A DNA stretch of 64,000 nucleotides from positions 62,001 to 126,000 of the forward strand of contig NZ_FPAG01000010.1 in assembly GCF_900116365.1 (NCBI RefSeq). The letters are read 5' to 3'. Every line of letters starts with the position of its first letter. Position 1 is the stretch's first letter. A program made the position numbers and the translations under genes. This stretch comes from Zhouia amylolytica (GTDB taxonomy: Bacteria > Bacteroidota > Bacteroidia > Flavobacteriales > Flavobacteriaceae). This document shows positions 1 through 8,209 of this stretch, in pieces. The notes under the pieces are model-generated. The model did no database searches, was not told where the DNA came from, and saw only the letters and a program-made list of their open reading frames with translations.

Positions 1-1
1 A

Positions 2-100
2 ATTACCTCTGCCTCACTCGATAACAGAGTTACTATAGCAGTTTCTATTTTATCGATGTTAGTTACATCAGCAGTCGTTATTATAACCAATAGTAATTAG
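2..100 (+). CDS. C-terminal end of a probable polysaccharide export (Wza-type) protein, partial
   Basis: An open frame without stops runs from the window edge to a TAG that lies 8 nt before the next start. The visible 32 residues begin ITSASLDNRVT and are followed by a strongly hydrophobic stretch, which looks like a single C-terminal membrane segment. In Bacteroidota, outer-membrane polysaccharide export proteins with a C-terminal transmembrane helix are normally encoded directly upstream of a Wzc-type kinase, which is the arrangement here. The identity rests on position and hydrophobicity only; no export-protein domain is visible in this fragment. Confidence 0.5.
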   Translation: MTSASLDNRVTIAVSILSMLVTSAVVIITNSN

Positions 101-108
101 GAGGAATT

Positions 109-2508
109 ATGCATTTAAACGGGCATATAATGAAAGTGGATAAAAAGACGGACAATAATAATATTAGAGAGTATCTCCTAAAATATGGTAAGCATTGGAA
201 ATGGTTTGCATTATCTGTTCTGATGGTTGTCGTCTTAGCTTATTTTTATATTAGATATACCATTCCGGAATATGCTTCCAATGCATCCGTAATGATTTTG
301 GAAGATAAATCCAGTTCATCTGAAAATGCTATTTTTCAGGATTTAGGAGTGTTTGCCAGCAATTCAAGAAAAGTTCAGGACGAGATTGAAGTGCTAACCT
401 CCAGGTCTGCTTTTATAGAAACCGCAAGACGATTAAACCTTAATATTCAATATTTCAACAAAGGAAGAATCATAGAGCCTCAAATTTATCCGAATATACC
501 AATCAGTGTTAATTTCTTTTCAACGGACTCCATCATTTATAAATCGAGATTATCTGCAAATCTTAAAATTATATCAAACAATAGGTTTTCATTTAACGAG
601 AATTCCGGTTTGGAAGAAGAAACCGTTCCTAAGAACTATTCTTTTGGAGAAAAGTTTACCACCTCCCTTGGTGAGGTTATAATTACTCCTTCACCCGATT
701 ATATTTCTAATTATATCGGGAAGACTATCAAAATGGAAATAAAACCACTTGATCAAGTGGCACAGGGTCTGAAAACAAAAGTGATGGCTATACCAACTGA
801 AGATAATTCTAATGTTGTCGATATAGCAATCAATAGTGAAAATAGACAACAAGGAAATGACATCTTAAATACACTGATAGAGGTCTATAAACAAAATATA
901 GTAGACGAAAAAACGCTGGTGTCCAAGAATACAACTGATTTCCTGAATGATCGAATTAATCTGATCGCAGCCGATCTGGCTGATGTAGATAATGTAGCAG
1001 AACGTTTTAAAACAGGAAACAGGCTAACCAATATTGCAGCTGATGCAGATATTTACCTTGAATCAGGTTCGGCCAACGAACAAAGAATGGTGGAGACCGG
1101 AACAGAATTAAGCATGGTTAACTTTATGAAGGAATCATTGGATACCCAAAAGTCCTTCGAATCAATTCCGGCTAATATGGGATTGTCTGATGAGGGGATC
1201 ACAGAAATCACCTCTAAATACAATAACCTTGTTTTAGAGCGTCAACGCCTGCTTAAAAGCTCTAATGAAAAGAATCCGGTAGTTGTCAATCTTGACCAGC
1301 AACTGGAAGGGCTAAGACAATCAATGAGCCAGAGTTTAGACAATTTAAGTAATACCTTAAAAATTAAATATAACGATCTGCAGGATCGGGCCTCCCGAAT
1401 TAACTCAAGAATTTATTCGGTACCCGGTCAGGAAAGGGAACTAAGAGATATACAGCGGCAGCAGCAGATAAAGGAATCACTTTATCTGTACTTACTGGAA
1501 AAACGTGAAGAATCTGAAATAGCTACAGCATCGGTATCACCAAACCTTAAAATAATTGATAAGGCTTATGTGGTAAGCAATACTCCCGTTACGCCCAAAA
1601 AGAAATTCGTCTACCTTGCGGCGATTATCATAGGAATGTTTATTCCATTTTCAATCCTTTATGCTCAGGATCTGTTCAATAATAAAATTTATAATAAAGA
1701 AGATTTACAAAAACTGTTTCCTGATATTCCTGTTCTTGGCGAATTACCCAAGATCGATGATAAAAAGGAAAAAGCTATTAAGATCAATGACAGATCTATA
1801 TTAGCAGAATCATTCAGATTGATCCGTACCAATCTGGATCACGTAATGAAAAAGCAAAAAAATAAAAGAAACAATAATGTGGTTTTTATAACCTCAACGA
1901 TTAATGGAGAGGGAAAATCTTTTGTTGCATACAACCTGGCACTTACATTGGCATACTCGAATAAAAAAACCTTAATAATAGGGGGTGATATCCGTAATCC
2001 GGGGTTAAACTTATTTTTAAATGGGATCCCAACCAATGTCGGGCTGACAGAGTATTTACAAAAAGCAGAAATTGAAGTGGAGGAAATTATTAATCCTATA
2101 TATAATGATATACCTTTAGATATTATCCTCTCCGGTAAAATTCCACCAAATCCGGCCGAATTATTGATGAGTGATCGTTTAGGGTATTTATTTGATGCGG
2201 TAACAGATATTTATGATTACATTATAGTAGATACCGCTCCTTCAATGTTAGTAACAGATACGCTTTTAATCAGTAAATATGCCGGACATACAATCTATTT
2301 AACCAGGGCAGAATATACCGATAAACGTATGCTCGATTATCCAAGGGAACTTTTCGACGATCATAAGTTAAATGGAATGGTTATGGTGGTCAATGATGTA
2401 GATACTTCTAACTTTAGCTATGGAGGCCGTTATGGATATGGTTATTACGGAACAAACAGGAAAGCGAAAAAAGTTAAGAAAAAGCGTTTTGAAAAGGTGA
2501 AAATTTAA
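109..2508 (+). CDS. Wzc-type chain-length determinant / tyrosine autokinase
   Basis: Inner-membrane bacterial tyrosine kinase that works with the outer-membrane export protein to control length and export of capsular or exopolysaccharide. Order of parts: membrane helix at about 31-51, Wzz-type periplasmic region with coiled coil, GNVR-like segment at about 445-475, second helix near 498-519, cytosolic BY-kinase domain. Walker A is STINGEGKS (K603), Walker A' contains D627 but reads GGD rather than the usual DAD/DxD, and Walker B ends at D708. The tail holds a Tyr-rich cluster (YGGRYGYGYYG) for autophosphorylation, followed by a basic end. AGGAGG sits 4 nt before this ATG; a second in-frame ATG at residue 8 could also be used. 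It is the last gene of its operon in view. Confidence 0.93.
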   Translation: MHLNGHIMKVDKKTDNNNIREYLLKYGKHWKWFALSVLMVVVLAYFYIRYTIPEYASNASVMILEDKSSSSENAIFQDLGVFASNSRKVQDEIEVLTSRSAFIETARRLNLNIQYFNKGRIIEPQIYPNIPISVNFFSTDSIIYKSRLSANLKIISNNRFSFNENSGLEEETVPKNYSFGEKFTTSLGEVIITPSPDYISNYIGKTIKMEIKPLDQVAQGLKTKVMAIPTEDNSNVVDIAINSENRQQGNDILNTLIEVYKQNIVDEKTLVSKNTTDFLNDRINLIAADLADVDNVAERFKTGNRLTNIAADADIYLESGSANEQRMVETGTELSMVNFMKESLDTQKSFESIPANMGLSDEGITEITSKYNNLVLERQRLLKSSNEKNPVVVNLDQQLEGLRQSMSQSLDNLSNTLKIKYNDLQDRASRINSRIYSVPGQERELRDIQRQQQIKESLYLYLLEKREESEIATASVSPNLKIIDKAYVVSNTPVTPKKKFVYLAAIIIGMFIPFSILYAQDLFNNKIYNKEDLQKLFPDIPVLGELPKIDDKKEKAIKINDRSILAESFRLIRTNLDHVMKKQKNKRNNNVVFITSTINGEGKSFVAYNLALTLAYSNKKTLIIGGDIRNPGLNLFLNGIPTNVGLTEYLQKAEIEVEEIINPIYNDIPLDIILSGKIPPNPAELLMSDRLGYLFDAVTDIYDYIIVDTAPSMLVTDTLLISKYAGHTIYLTRAEYTDKRMLDYPRELFDDHKLNGMVMVVNDVDTSNFSYGGRYGYGYYGTNRKAKKVKKKRFEKVKI

Positions 2509-3029
2509 AATTCATTGTGTTTTCAAAAAGCTTAATAAATCGGGTGGGATGCTTCTCAAGGTGCCATCTTTTAGTTATTGCTTCTTGATGTGGCGGTGAG
2601 TTTAATCGCTAATTAATCCAAACCTTCCGGAATTTAAGTTATTAAAAATGCGTTTTTAAACATACACCCTTTCGTTGGTAGGAAGAATTATAAGAGAGCT
2701 TTTGACGATTAAATAATTTTCCACAATACTCCAAAAGAAACGGTAGCATTTGTCCGTTTTTGCACTTTTTTGCCGCTTTGTATATATTGATACAATAGGA
2801 TTCAAATTGTTTATTGAACTTGAAATTTCACCCGTCTTAAGTCAAAATTACCTATGGTTTAATGGGTAGTTACGGCATAGTTCAAGTATGGATAAAGCAT
2901 GGATAAAGCATGGATAAAGTATGAGCACATGTATTTTTGTATAAAGTAATACAATTTGTTTTCATTAGAGCTATAAAAACATTTTCAAGAACTGGAATTA
3001 AAGTATTTAAAGAAGGTGATTATATTCAT
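2509..3029. other. Intergenic region with dispersed repeat copy A
   Basis: Non-coding DNA between the convergent wzc-like and uracil-DNA glycosylase genes. It holds copy A of a dispersed repeat, including five 11-bp iterons. I see no credible gene and no convincing poly-U terminator for the polysaccharide operon. Confidence 0.7.
2779..2940 (+). repeat. Dispersed repeat, copy A, with five 11-bp iterons
   Basis: The core is five consecutive 11-bp units at 2869-2923 (GTTACGGCATA, GTTCAAGTATG, GATAAAGCATG twice, GATAAAGTATG). Upstream, 2779-2822 matches 18589-18632 on the opposite strand over 44 nt of equal length, including the block AAATTGTTTATTGAACTTG. A following block around ATGGTTTAAT.GGTAGTT is also shared. 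After the array comes ATGTATTTTTGTATA, matching the same position in copies B and C. The copies differ in unit number, as expected for slippage within an array. Function is unknown. Confidence 0.8.
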
Positions 3030-3599
3030 TTACAGGATTTCTTTGATCAATTCCTGTAACCTGGGTAATATTTCAATTTCAAACCATGGATTCTTTTTAA
3101 GCCAAAATCTATTCCTTGGAGAAGGATGGGGAATAGGCAGATAGCTTGGTAAATATTGTTCATAATTCTTAACTGTTTCTGTCAGGGTTTTTCTAACATT
3201 CCTTTGTAAATAATACTTTTGAGCGTATTGACCTATCAAAAGGGTTAGTTGTACTTCGGGCATTTTTGAATTGAGCTGTGAATGCCATAAAGGAGCGCAT
3301 TCAGGACGTGGTGGTAAATCACCAGATTTACCTTTGCCAGGATAACAAAACCCCATTGGAATTAAGGCAAAATTTTTAGGGTCATAAAATTGTTGCTCAT
3401 CAACACCCAACCACGATCGCAATAAACGTCCACTTGGATCGTTCCACGGTATGCCGGTTTTGTGAACTGATGTTCCCGGAGCCTGTCCGATAATTCTAAC
3501 TTTTGAATGTTTGTGAGCAGAAACAATAGGATTTGGAGCAAAGGGTAAATGGTTTTTACAATGGGTACAGGCTTGTATTTCCGAAAGCAGCTTTTTCAT
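3030..3599 (-). CDS. Uracil-DNA glycosylase family protein with probable [4Fe-4S] cluster
   Basis: 189 residues with the layout of the UDG superfamily: motif 1 GQAPG at 38-42 followed by HKTGIPWNDPSGRLL, and motif 2 PHPSPRN near 157-163. Four cysteines at 11, 14, 85 and 101 (CxxC, then C-x15-C) match the spacing of iron-sulfur ligands in family 4-type UDGs. The expected role is removal of uracil, or a related base, from DNA in base excision repair in the cytosol. The short length and the motif 1 sequence resemble a branch usually annotated only as uracil-DNA glycosylase family protein, so substrate preference is uncertain. It lies 23 nt downstream of the haemoglobin gene on the same strand and could be co-transcribed with it. 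Confidence 0.85.
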   Translation of the reverse strand: MKKLLSEIQACTHCKNHLPFAPNPIVSAHKHSKVRIIGQAPGTSVHKTGIPWNDPSGRLLRSWLGVDEQQFYDPKNFALIPMGFCYPGKGKSGDLPPRPECAPLWHSQLNSKMPEVQLTLLIGQYAQKYYLQRNVRKTLTETVKNYEQYLPSYLPIPHPSPRNRFWLKKNPWFEIEILPRLQELIKEIL

Positions 3600-3622
3600 G
3601 GATATAGTGTTCCATAATTTGG

Positions 3623-4012
3623 TTAGAATAGTGGTGTGGATGAATTTTTACGATGGAAATTAATCTTGTAATAAAACATCTGCGCCATTTTCTCGGCTCT
3701 CCATTTTGCTTCCTCGGCTTTTTCTCCTTTAAAAAAAGAGTCTACCGTGTTTCGAAATATCGTCAGCCATGTTTCAAAATGTTGCTTTTCAACAGGTAGA
3801 TTTGCATGAGGCATAAAGGGACTTCCCCGATACGTATGATGATCTAAAAGAACAGTTTCCCAGAAACGATACATTTTTTCTAAATGTATGTTCCAGTTAT
3901 CTTGAATAATGCCATTAAAAATAGGGGAGAGTAGCTTGTCTTTTTTTATTTCATCATAAAAGCTATCTACAAGTAGTTTAATATCATCCAGGTTTGTAAT
4001 ATCACTATTCAT
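3623..4012 (-). CDS. Truncated haemoglobin (group III-like)
   Basis: 129 residues, the usual size of a truncated globin. The segment VEKQHFETWL carries the probable proximal haem ligand His78. The N-terminal LVDSFYDEIKKDKLLSPIF and the WETVLLDHHTYRG region with Tyr and Trp residues fit group III truncated globins. Such proteins bind O2 or NO and are linked to nitrosative or oxidative stress defence in the cytosol. The gene follows an Rrf2 regulator by only 14 nt on the same strand, so the two probably form an operon in which the regulator senses NO or redox state. Grouping within the family is inferred from sequence character, not from an alignment. Confidence 0.85.
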   Translation of the reverse strand: MNSDITNLDDIKLLVDSFYDEIKKDKLLSPIFNGIIQDNWNIHLEKMYRFWETVLLDHHTYRGSPFMPHANLPVEKQHFETWLTIFRNTVDSFFKGEKAEEAKWRAEKMAQMFYYKINFHRKNSSTPLF

Positions 4013-4026
4013 TTTACCGATTACTT

Positions 4027-4461
4027 TTACTGTTTTAAAAAAGCGATTCCTTTATCAAGGTCTTTGGCTAATTCGGTAATAGAGGTTGTTTCTAACATTT
4101 CCCTCAATTCTTCACGAATATTTAAAAACTTAAAGTGCACCGGACAAGGATGTTCTTCGTTACACTCTTTTAATCCCAAACCGCATCCCTTGTATATGTT
4201 ATCGCCATCAATGGCTTTAACAATCTGGTAAAGCTTGATATCATGAGAACCACTACGCAGCATCTCAAATCCGCCAAGAGGTCCCTTCACAGAATGAACA
4301 ATCTGGCTTTTTACTAATTGTTGCATTATTTTGGCAGTAAAGGCCTCGGGTGAATCGATAGCTTTTGCTATTTCTCTAATGTTAACCCGACGTTGATTTA
4401 GTGATTGCTCAGCTATATATAGGGTTGCTCTTATACCATATTCGCAGGCTTTTGAAAACAT
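4027..4461 (-). CDS. Rrf2-family transcriptional regulator (NsrR/IscR-like)
   Basis: Winged-helix regulator beginning MFSKACEYGIRATLYIA, the standard Rrf2 N-terminus. The frame is open to 4482, but this ATG matches the family start and lies just downstream of a TATATTTG -7 box, so I use it. Three cysteines at 93, 100 and 106 (C-x6-C-x5-C) sit where NsrR and IscR hold an Fe-S cluster, so redox or NO sensing is likely. The sequence GPLGGFEM after the helix-turn-helix is the wing seen in this family. It leads an operon with a truncated haemoglobin and probably controls it. Length is 144 residues, normal for the family. Confidence 0.88.
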   Translation of the reverse strand: MFSKACEYGIRATLYIAEQSLNQRRVNIREIAKAIDSPEAFTAKIMQQLVKSQIVHSVKGPLGGFEMLRSGSHDIKLYQIVKAIDGDNIYKGCGLGLKECNEEHPCPVHFKFLNIREELREMLETTSITELAKDLDKGIAFLKQ

Positions 4462-4479
4462 ATTGATTCGATTTGATAA

Positions 4480-4487
4480 CAAATATA
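4480..4487 (-). promoter_or_regulatory. Candidate -7 box for the Rrf2-haemoglobin operon
   Basis: On the minus strand the sequence reads TATATTTG, a match to the Bacteroidota -7 consensus TAnnTTTG. It lies 18 nt before the chosen Rrf2 start and would place the transcript start inside the longer open frame, supporting the shorter protein. No clear TTTG was found at -33. Confidence 0.4.
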
Positions 4488-4523
4488 TAATAAAAAAGAT
4501 TTTTTTGTCTTAAATAAAGAAAT

Positions 4524-4550
4524 AAAAAAAGCCGCAATAAGCGGCTTTAT
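4524..4550 (-). terminator. Rho-independent terminator after the small membrane protein gene
   Basis: GCCGC-AATAA-GCGGC hairpin at 4531-4545 with a run of seven A on the plus strand just before it, which is a U run after the stem on the minus strand. It sits 20-40 nt past the stop of the 42-residue ORF and separates it from the Rrf2 operon. Confidence 0.8.
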
Positions 4551-4568
4551 TCATGTTCTTCTTTTTCT

Positions 4569-4697
4569 CTAATGAACAATTCCTAAAATACCTAATATTG
4601 TGGTAATAACCACCATGCCTAATACGGCCAATAAAAGGAATACAATGATTTTAAGAAAACCATTAAGAACTGCGTTTTGATGTACAATTTGCCCCAT
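4569..4697 (-). CDS. Small single-span membrane protein, 42 residues
   Basis: Minus-strand ORF starting MGQIVHQNAVLNGFLK and ending GILGIVH, with one hydrophobic helix covering about residues 14-40. It has an ATG start, a TAG stop and its own strong terminator directly behind. It fills the otherwise empty gap between the cysteine synthase and the Rrf2 operon. The polar N-terminus followed by a long uninterrupted helix is typical of real small membrane proteins rather than chance ORFs. I do not recognise a family and assign no function; the upstream gene, 150 nt away, is on the same strand. Confidence 0.6.
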   Translation of the reverse strand: MGQIVHQNAVLNGFLKIIVFLLLAVLGMVVITTILGILGIVH

Positions 4698-4849
4698 AAG
4701 ATATTTATTTAAAGTTAATCTTGATCTTAATTTTAAACAGACTTGGGGCGATTGTCGATCTCTAAATTACGAAAAATCAGTGTATTAACCAATTTTTATA
4801 GGCTAATTCCGATTAAATGCTATAAAAAAGATTGTTAATATCTCAAAAT

Positions 4850-6208
4850 CTATAATGCGCTGATAATGTCGTGTTTAGTTATAATACGGTATTTTCCATT
4901 GCCTGCATTAATAAGCACCGCCTTGTTCTTTTTGTTAATAAGTTTAGAGATATTTTCAATAGACGTGTATTCATTTACAACAGGATAAGGTGCTTGCATA
5001 AAGTCTTTTATGGGCTTATCCACCACATTTTTATCATCCATCCAGGCTTTAAAAAGATCAGATTCATCTATGGAGCCCACAAAACCTTCACTATCGACAA
5101 TTGGTAGCTGGGAGATGTCATACTTCTTCATGCGTTCTACAGCATGCATGACGAGCTCTTCAGTTTTTGCTGTAATTAGTTCCCCTTCTTCTTGCCTGCT
5201 AACGAGGTCTGCAGCCGTTTTGATATCAGATTCCAGAAACCCTCGATCTCTCATCCAATCATCATTAAACATTTTAGCTACATACCTGCTTCCATGATCA
5301 TGGAAAAGCACCACTACAATATCATCCTTTTTAAAGTGTTCTTTTAGTTGTAATAGCCCTTTAACTGCTGCTCCTGCAGAATTACCGGCAAAAATACCTT
5401 CTTGTCTGGCTAATTTTCTCGTGTAAATAGCGGCATCTTTATCCGTAACCTTTGTAAACCCATCTATTACACTAAAATCTACATTCTTAGGTAAAATATC
5501 CTCTCCAATACCTTCAGTGATATAAGGGTAAATTTCATTTTCATCAAATACTCCTGTTTCATGATATTTTTTGAAAACCGAACCATAAGTGTCTATTCCC
5601 CATACCTTAATACGAGGATTCTTTTCTTTTAAAAATCTTCCTACTCCGGATATAGTACCACCGGTTCCAACACCCACTACAAAATGAGTTATTTTACCAT
5701 CCGTTTGTTCCCATATTTCCGGACCGGTCTGTTCATAATGGGCAGCTGTGTTGGCAAGATTGTCATATTGGTTTACATACCAAGAATTCGGGGTCTCCTC
5801 AGCAAGTCTTTTTGAAACTGAATAATACGAACGTGGGTCTTGAGGCTCAACGTTTGTGGGACAAACAACAACTTCGGCTCCTACGGCCCTAAGGATATCT
5901 ATTTTTTCTTTTGACTGTTTATCATTGATAACGCAAACCAATCGGTATCCTTTAACAATGGCTCCTAAGGCTAATCCCATACCCGTATTCCCAGACGTTC
6001 CTTCAATGATGGTGCCTCCCGATTTCAAAAGCCCGGAAGTCTCCGCATCCTCAATCATTTTAATGGCCATTCGATCTTTTACGGAGTTACCTGGGTTGAA
6101 ACTTTCCACTTTTGCCAGGACCAAGGCCTCTATTTCTTTGGTGAGTTCGTTTAACTTAACCAAAGGCGTATTCCCTATGGTTTCTAAAATGTTATGTGCG
6201 TAGTTCAT
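4850..6208 (-). CDS. PLP-dependent cystathionine beta-synthase / cysteine synthase with CBS domain pair
   Basis: Fold-type II PLP enzyme of about 452 residues. The catalytic lysine is K44 in NPGNSVKDR, the substrate loop is EGTSGNTG and the phosphate loop is GVGTGGTISG. The last ~120 residues form a CBS domain pair (SQLPIVDSEGFVGSIDESDL, then YPVVNEYTSIENI). The architecture equals eukaryotic-type cystathionine beta-synthase without the haem domain, so it probably condenses homocysteine or O-acetylserine with a thiol in sulfur amino-acid metabolism, with the CBS pair as a nucleotide or SAM sensor. The frame is open 33 nt further upstream, but MNYAHNILETIGNTPLV matches the usual family start. 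It is divergent from kdsA. Choice between CBS and cysteine synthase activity is not decided by sequence alone. Confidence 0.88.
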   Translation of the reverse strand: MNYAHNILETIGNTPLVKLNELTKEIEALVLAKVESFNPGNSVKDRMAIKMIEDAETSGLLKSGGTIIEGTSGNTGMGLALGAIVKGYRLVCVINDKQSKEKIDILRAVGAEVVVCPTNVEPQDPRSYYSVSKRLAEETPNSWYVNQYDNLANTAAHYEQTGPEIWEQTDGKITHFVVGVGTGGTISGVGRFLKEKNPRIKVWGIDTYGSVFKKYHETGVFDENEIYPYITEGIGEDILPKNVDFSVIDGFTKVTDKDAAIYTRKLARQEGIFAGNSAGAAVKGLLQLKEHFKKDDIVVVLFHDHGSRYVAKMFNDDWMRDRGFLESDIKTAADLVSRQEEGELITAKTEELVMHAVERMKKYDISQLPIVDSEGFVGSIDESDLFKAWMDDKNVVDKPIKDFMQAPYPVVNEYTSIENISKLINKKNKAVLINAGNGKYRIITKHDIISAL

Positions 6209-6311
6209 TAGTTTGTAGTGTTTCAGATAAAGATATACCAATAAAAATAAAGCAATACGGATGGTCGTATTTCCCTTGTGTTACCTTAAAGGATTATAAG
6301 TATTAATTGCT

Positions 6312-6319
6312 TATTTTTG
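6312..6319 (+). promoter_or_regulatory. Candidate -7 box for kdsA
   Basis: TATTTTTG matches TAnnTTTG and ends 19 nt before the kdsA ATG. No TTTG stands at the expected -33 distance, so the assignment is tentative. Confidence 0.35.
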
Positions 6320-6338
6320 CCTGATAAATATATTTACA

Positions 6339-7157
6339 ATGAAGTTAGACAAAATTCCACAAATAAAACATACTGATGCTGGTAACTTTTTCCTTTTGGC
6401 AGGTCCATGTGCCATAGAAGGTGAAGACATGGCATTAAGGATTGCTGAACGTGTAGTAGAAATAACGGATAAACTGAATATACCTTATGTCTTTAAAGGA
6501 AGTTTCAAGAAAGCAAATAGAAGCCGTATTGATTCTTTTACTGGTATTGGTGATGAAAAGGCCTTAAAAATATTGAGAAAAGTATCGGAGACCTTTAATG
6601 TACCAACAGTTACGGATATTCATGAGGTAACAGATGCAGAAAAGGCTGCTGAATATGTTGATATTCTGCAGATACCAGCCTTTTTGGTAAGACAAACTGA
6701 CTTGGTAGTGGCAGCGGCCAATACCGGTAAAACAGTGAATCTTAAAAAAGGACAGTTTATGAGTCCTGAAAGCATGAAACATGCCGTTAAAAAGGTAATT
6801 GATTCTGGTAATGAGCAGGCTATGATCACTGATAGAGGAACGATGTTTGGGTATCAGGATATGATTGTTGATTTCAGAGGGGTACCTACGATGAAAGAAT
6901 ATGCTCCGGTTGTTTTGGATGTGACCCATTCGCTACAACAACCCAATCAAACCAGTGGTGTTACAGGAGGGCGACCGGATATGATAGAAACCATTGCCAG
7001 AGCGGGCGTAGCAACTGGTGTCGATGGACTATTTATGGAAACGCATTTTGATCCGGCTAATGCAAAAAGTGATGGAGCTAATATGCTTCACCTTGATTAT
7101 CTGGAAGGATTATTAACCAATTTGGTAGCCATAAGAAAAACTATCAATTCGTTATAA
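6339..7157 (+). CDS. kdsA: 3-deoxy-8-phosphooctulonate synthase (KdsA), metal-dependent type
   Basis: Condenses arabinose-5-phosphate with phosphoenolpyruvate to give KDO-8-phosphate for lipopolysaccharide core synthesis in the cytosol. 272 residues, normal length, with AGPCAIEGED, the KGSFKKANRSR substrate loop and a GGRPDM motif near 220. C24, H197, E234 and D245 correspond to the metal ligands Cys, His, Glu and Asp of the Aquifex enzyme; the H-E and E-D gaps (37 and 11) are identical. It therefore belongs to the metal-dependent class, not the Asn-containing class of E. coli. It stands alone, divergent from the cysteine synthase, and its end overlaps the convergent AraC gene by 6 nt. Confidence 0.96.
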   Translation: MKLDKIPQIKHTDAGNFFLLAGPCAIEGEDMALRIAERVVEITDKLNIPYVFKGSFKKANRSRIDSFTGIGDEKALKILRKVSETFNVPTVTDIHEVTDAEKAAEYVDILQIPAFLVRQTDLVVAAANTGKTVNLKKGQFMSPESMKHAVKKVIDSGNEQAMITDRGTMFGYQDMIVDFRGVPTMKEYAPVVLDVTHSLQQPNQTSGVTGGRPDMIETIARAGVATGVDGLFMETHFDPANAKSDGANMLHLDYLEGLLTNLVAIRKTINSL

Positions 7158-8132
7158 ACGGTCTCTTAGTTTTTTGGGACTGATACCATGAAATCTTTTA
7201 AATGCAGCACTAAAATGTGTTGCATTTTTGTATCCAATGGTTTCTGATATTTCATAAATCGGGACTTCAGTTCCCTCCAACAGCTCTTTCGCTTTTTGCA
7301 TTTTCACTTTTAAAGCATAAGCACCAACAGAAGTTCCGAAAACTCGCTTAAACTCTTTTTTAAGAATATATTCATTCAATCCAACCTCTTTACAAAGACT
7401 TTTGATCGATAAGTTCTCATTCATTCGTTCGCGGAGAATTTGAGTAATCGAATATAGTTTTTTAATAGTACAGGAGGTATTTACTTTTACTCCAATGTTT
7501 TTCCTGGTTTTATAATTATCGATCTGGATCGCAATAAGCTCCAGGATCTTAGACTCAAGGAAGATCTTATAGGATATTCCTTTGTAAGCCCTTTTTGTAA
7601 CATCGCTTATAATGCTATAGAGTTCATTGGTCATAGGGATGATGACATGGCCATCAGGATCTCCAATACGCTTAAAGAAGGTGTCGTTGTTGAGGTCGTG
7701 TTTTAATAGAAATTCATCCGATAGTTTGATATTTACCTCATGATGAATTTTACCACCAGATACTTTGATGTCGCCTTTAAAGTTTGTAAAATTTAATAAA
7801 TAGGAGTCCTGGTCTGCATAAATGTATTCATTGCCATTCCTGCTATTGGTTAGAATAGTCTCTCCTTTGATCAGAAAAGACAGATGTTTCCCTTCATAAT
7901 CATTGTTCATACTAAGAATAAGGTCATTTTCCAAGCTAAGTTTTTTTATAGAGATATAAATATCCTCAAAGGAGTATACCTCAATAGTACCTCTACCTAA
8001 TTCAGGTAAGATTTTATATTGCTTCTTTGTGATCCATTCTGAAACACTTGAACCAGTTTCTATCCCAATCATTTCGTGGATTGGAATCAAACAACTCAAG
8101 GTGTTTTTTGTTTTACGTCTTTTTTCCTCCAT
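7152..8132 (-). CDS. AraC-family transcriptional regulator of the adjacent siderophore receptor
   Basis: 326 residues. The C-terminal ~100 residues are an AraC double helix-turn-helix: SIKSLCKEVGLNEYILKKEF, then IYEISETIGYKNATHFSAAF and the typical end FHGISPKKLRDRL. The N-terminal ~200 residues show no recognisable cupin motif and resemble the PchR-type regulators placed next to ferric-siderophore receptors. The gene is divergent from a siderophore TonB receptor with 77 nt between the starts, so it probably activates that operon in the presence of its ligand. The ligand cannot be read from sequence. Its 3' end overlaps kdsA by 6 nt. Confidence 0.85.
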   Translation of the reverse strand: MEEKRRKTKNTLSCLIPIHEMIGIETGSSVSEWITKKQYKILPELGRGTIEVYSFEDIYISIKKLSLENDLILSMNNDYEGKHLSFLIKGETILTNSRNGNEYIYADQDSYLLNFTNFKGDIKVSGGKIHHEVNIKLSDEFLLKHDLNNDTFFKRIGDPDGHVIIPMTNELYSIISDVTKRAYKGISYKIFLESKILELIAIQIDNYKTRKNIGVKVNTSCTIKKLYSITQILRERMNENLSIKSLCKEVGLNEYILKKEFKRVFGTSVGAYALKVKMQKAKELLEGTEVPIYEISETIGYKNATHFSAAFKRFHGISPKKLRDRL

Positions 8133-8163
8133 AAATCGTCACTAAGACCTTATGCACTTCTAT

Positions 8164-8171
8164 TATTTTTG
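8164..8171 (+). promoter_or_regulatory. Candidate -7 box for the siderophore receptor operon
   Basis: TATTTTTG matches the TAnnTTTG consensus 38 nt before the receptor start. No TTTG is seen near -33, which would be consistent with a promoter that needs an activator such as the divergent AraC protein. Confidence 0.4.
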
Positions 8172-8209
8172 CTTCAAATTTATTTAGACTAATTATAAAT
8201 AAAAAATTT

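Noticed and set aside
2869-2923. Possible CRISPR array or minisatellite
   Set aside because: Units are 11 bp and contiguous with no spacers, and flanking sequence is shared with two other loci, so it is treated as a dispersed iteron repeat.
4871-6203. Three plus-strand ORFs opposite the cysteine synthase gene
   Set aside because: They are antisense shadows of a clearly coding minus-strand frame with intact motifs.
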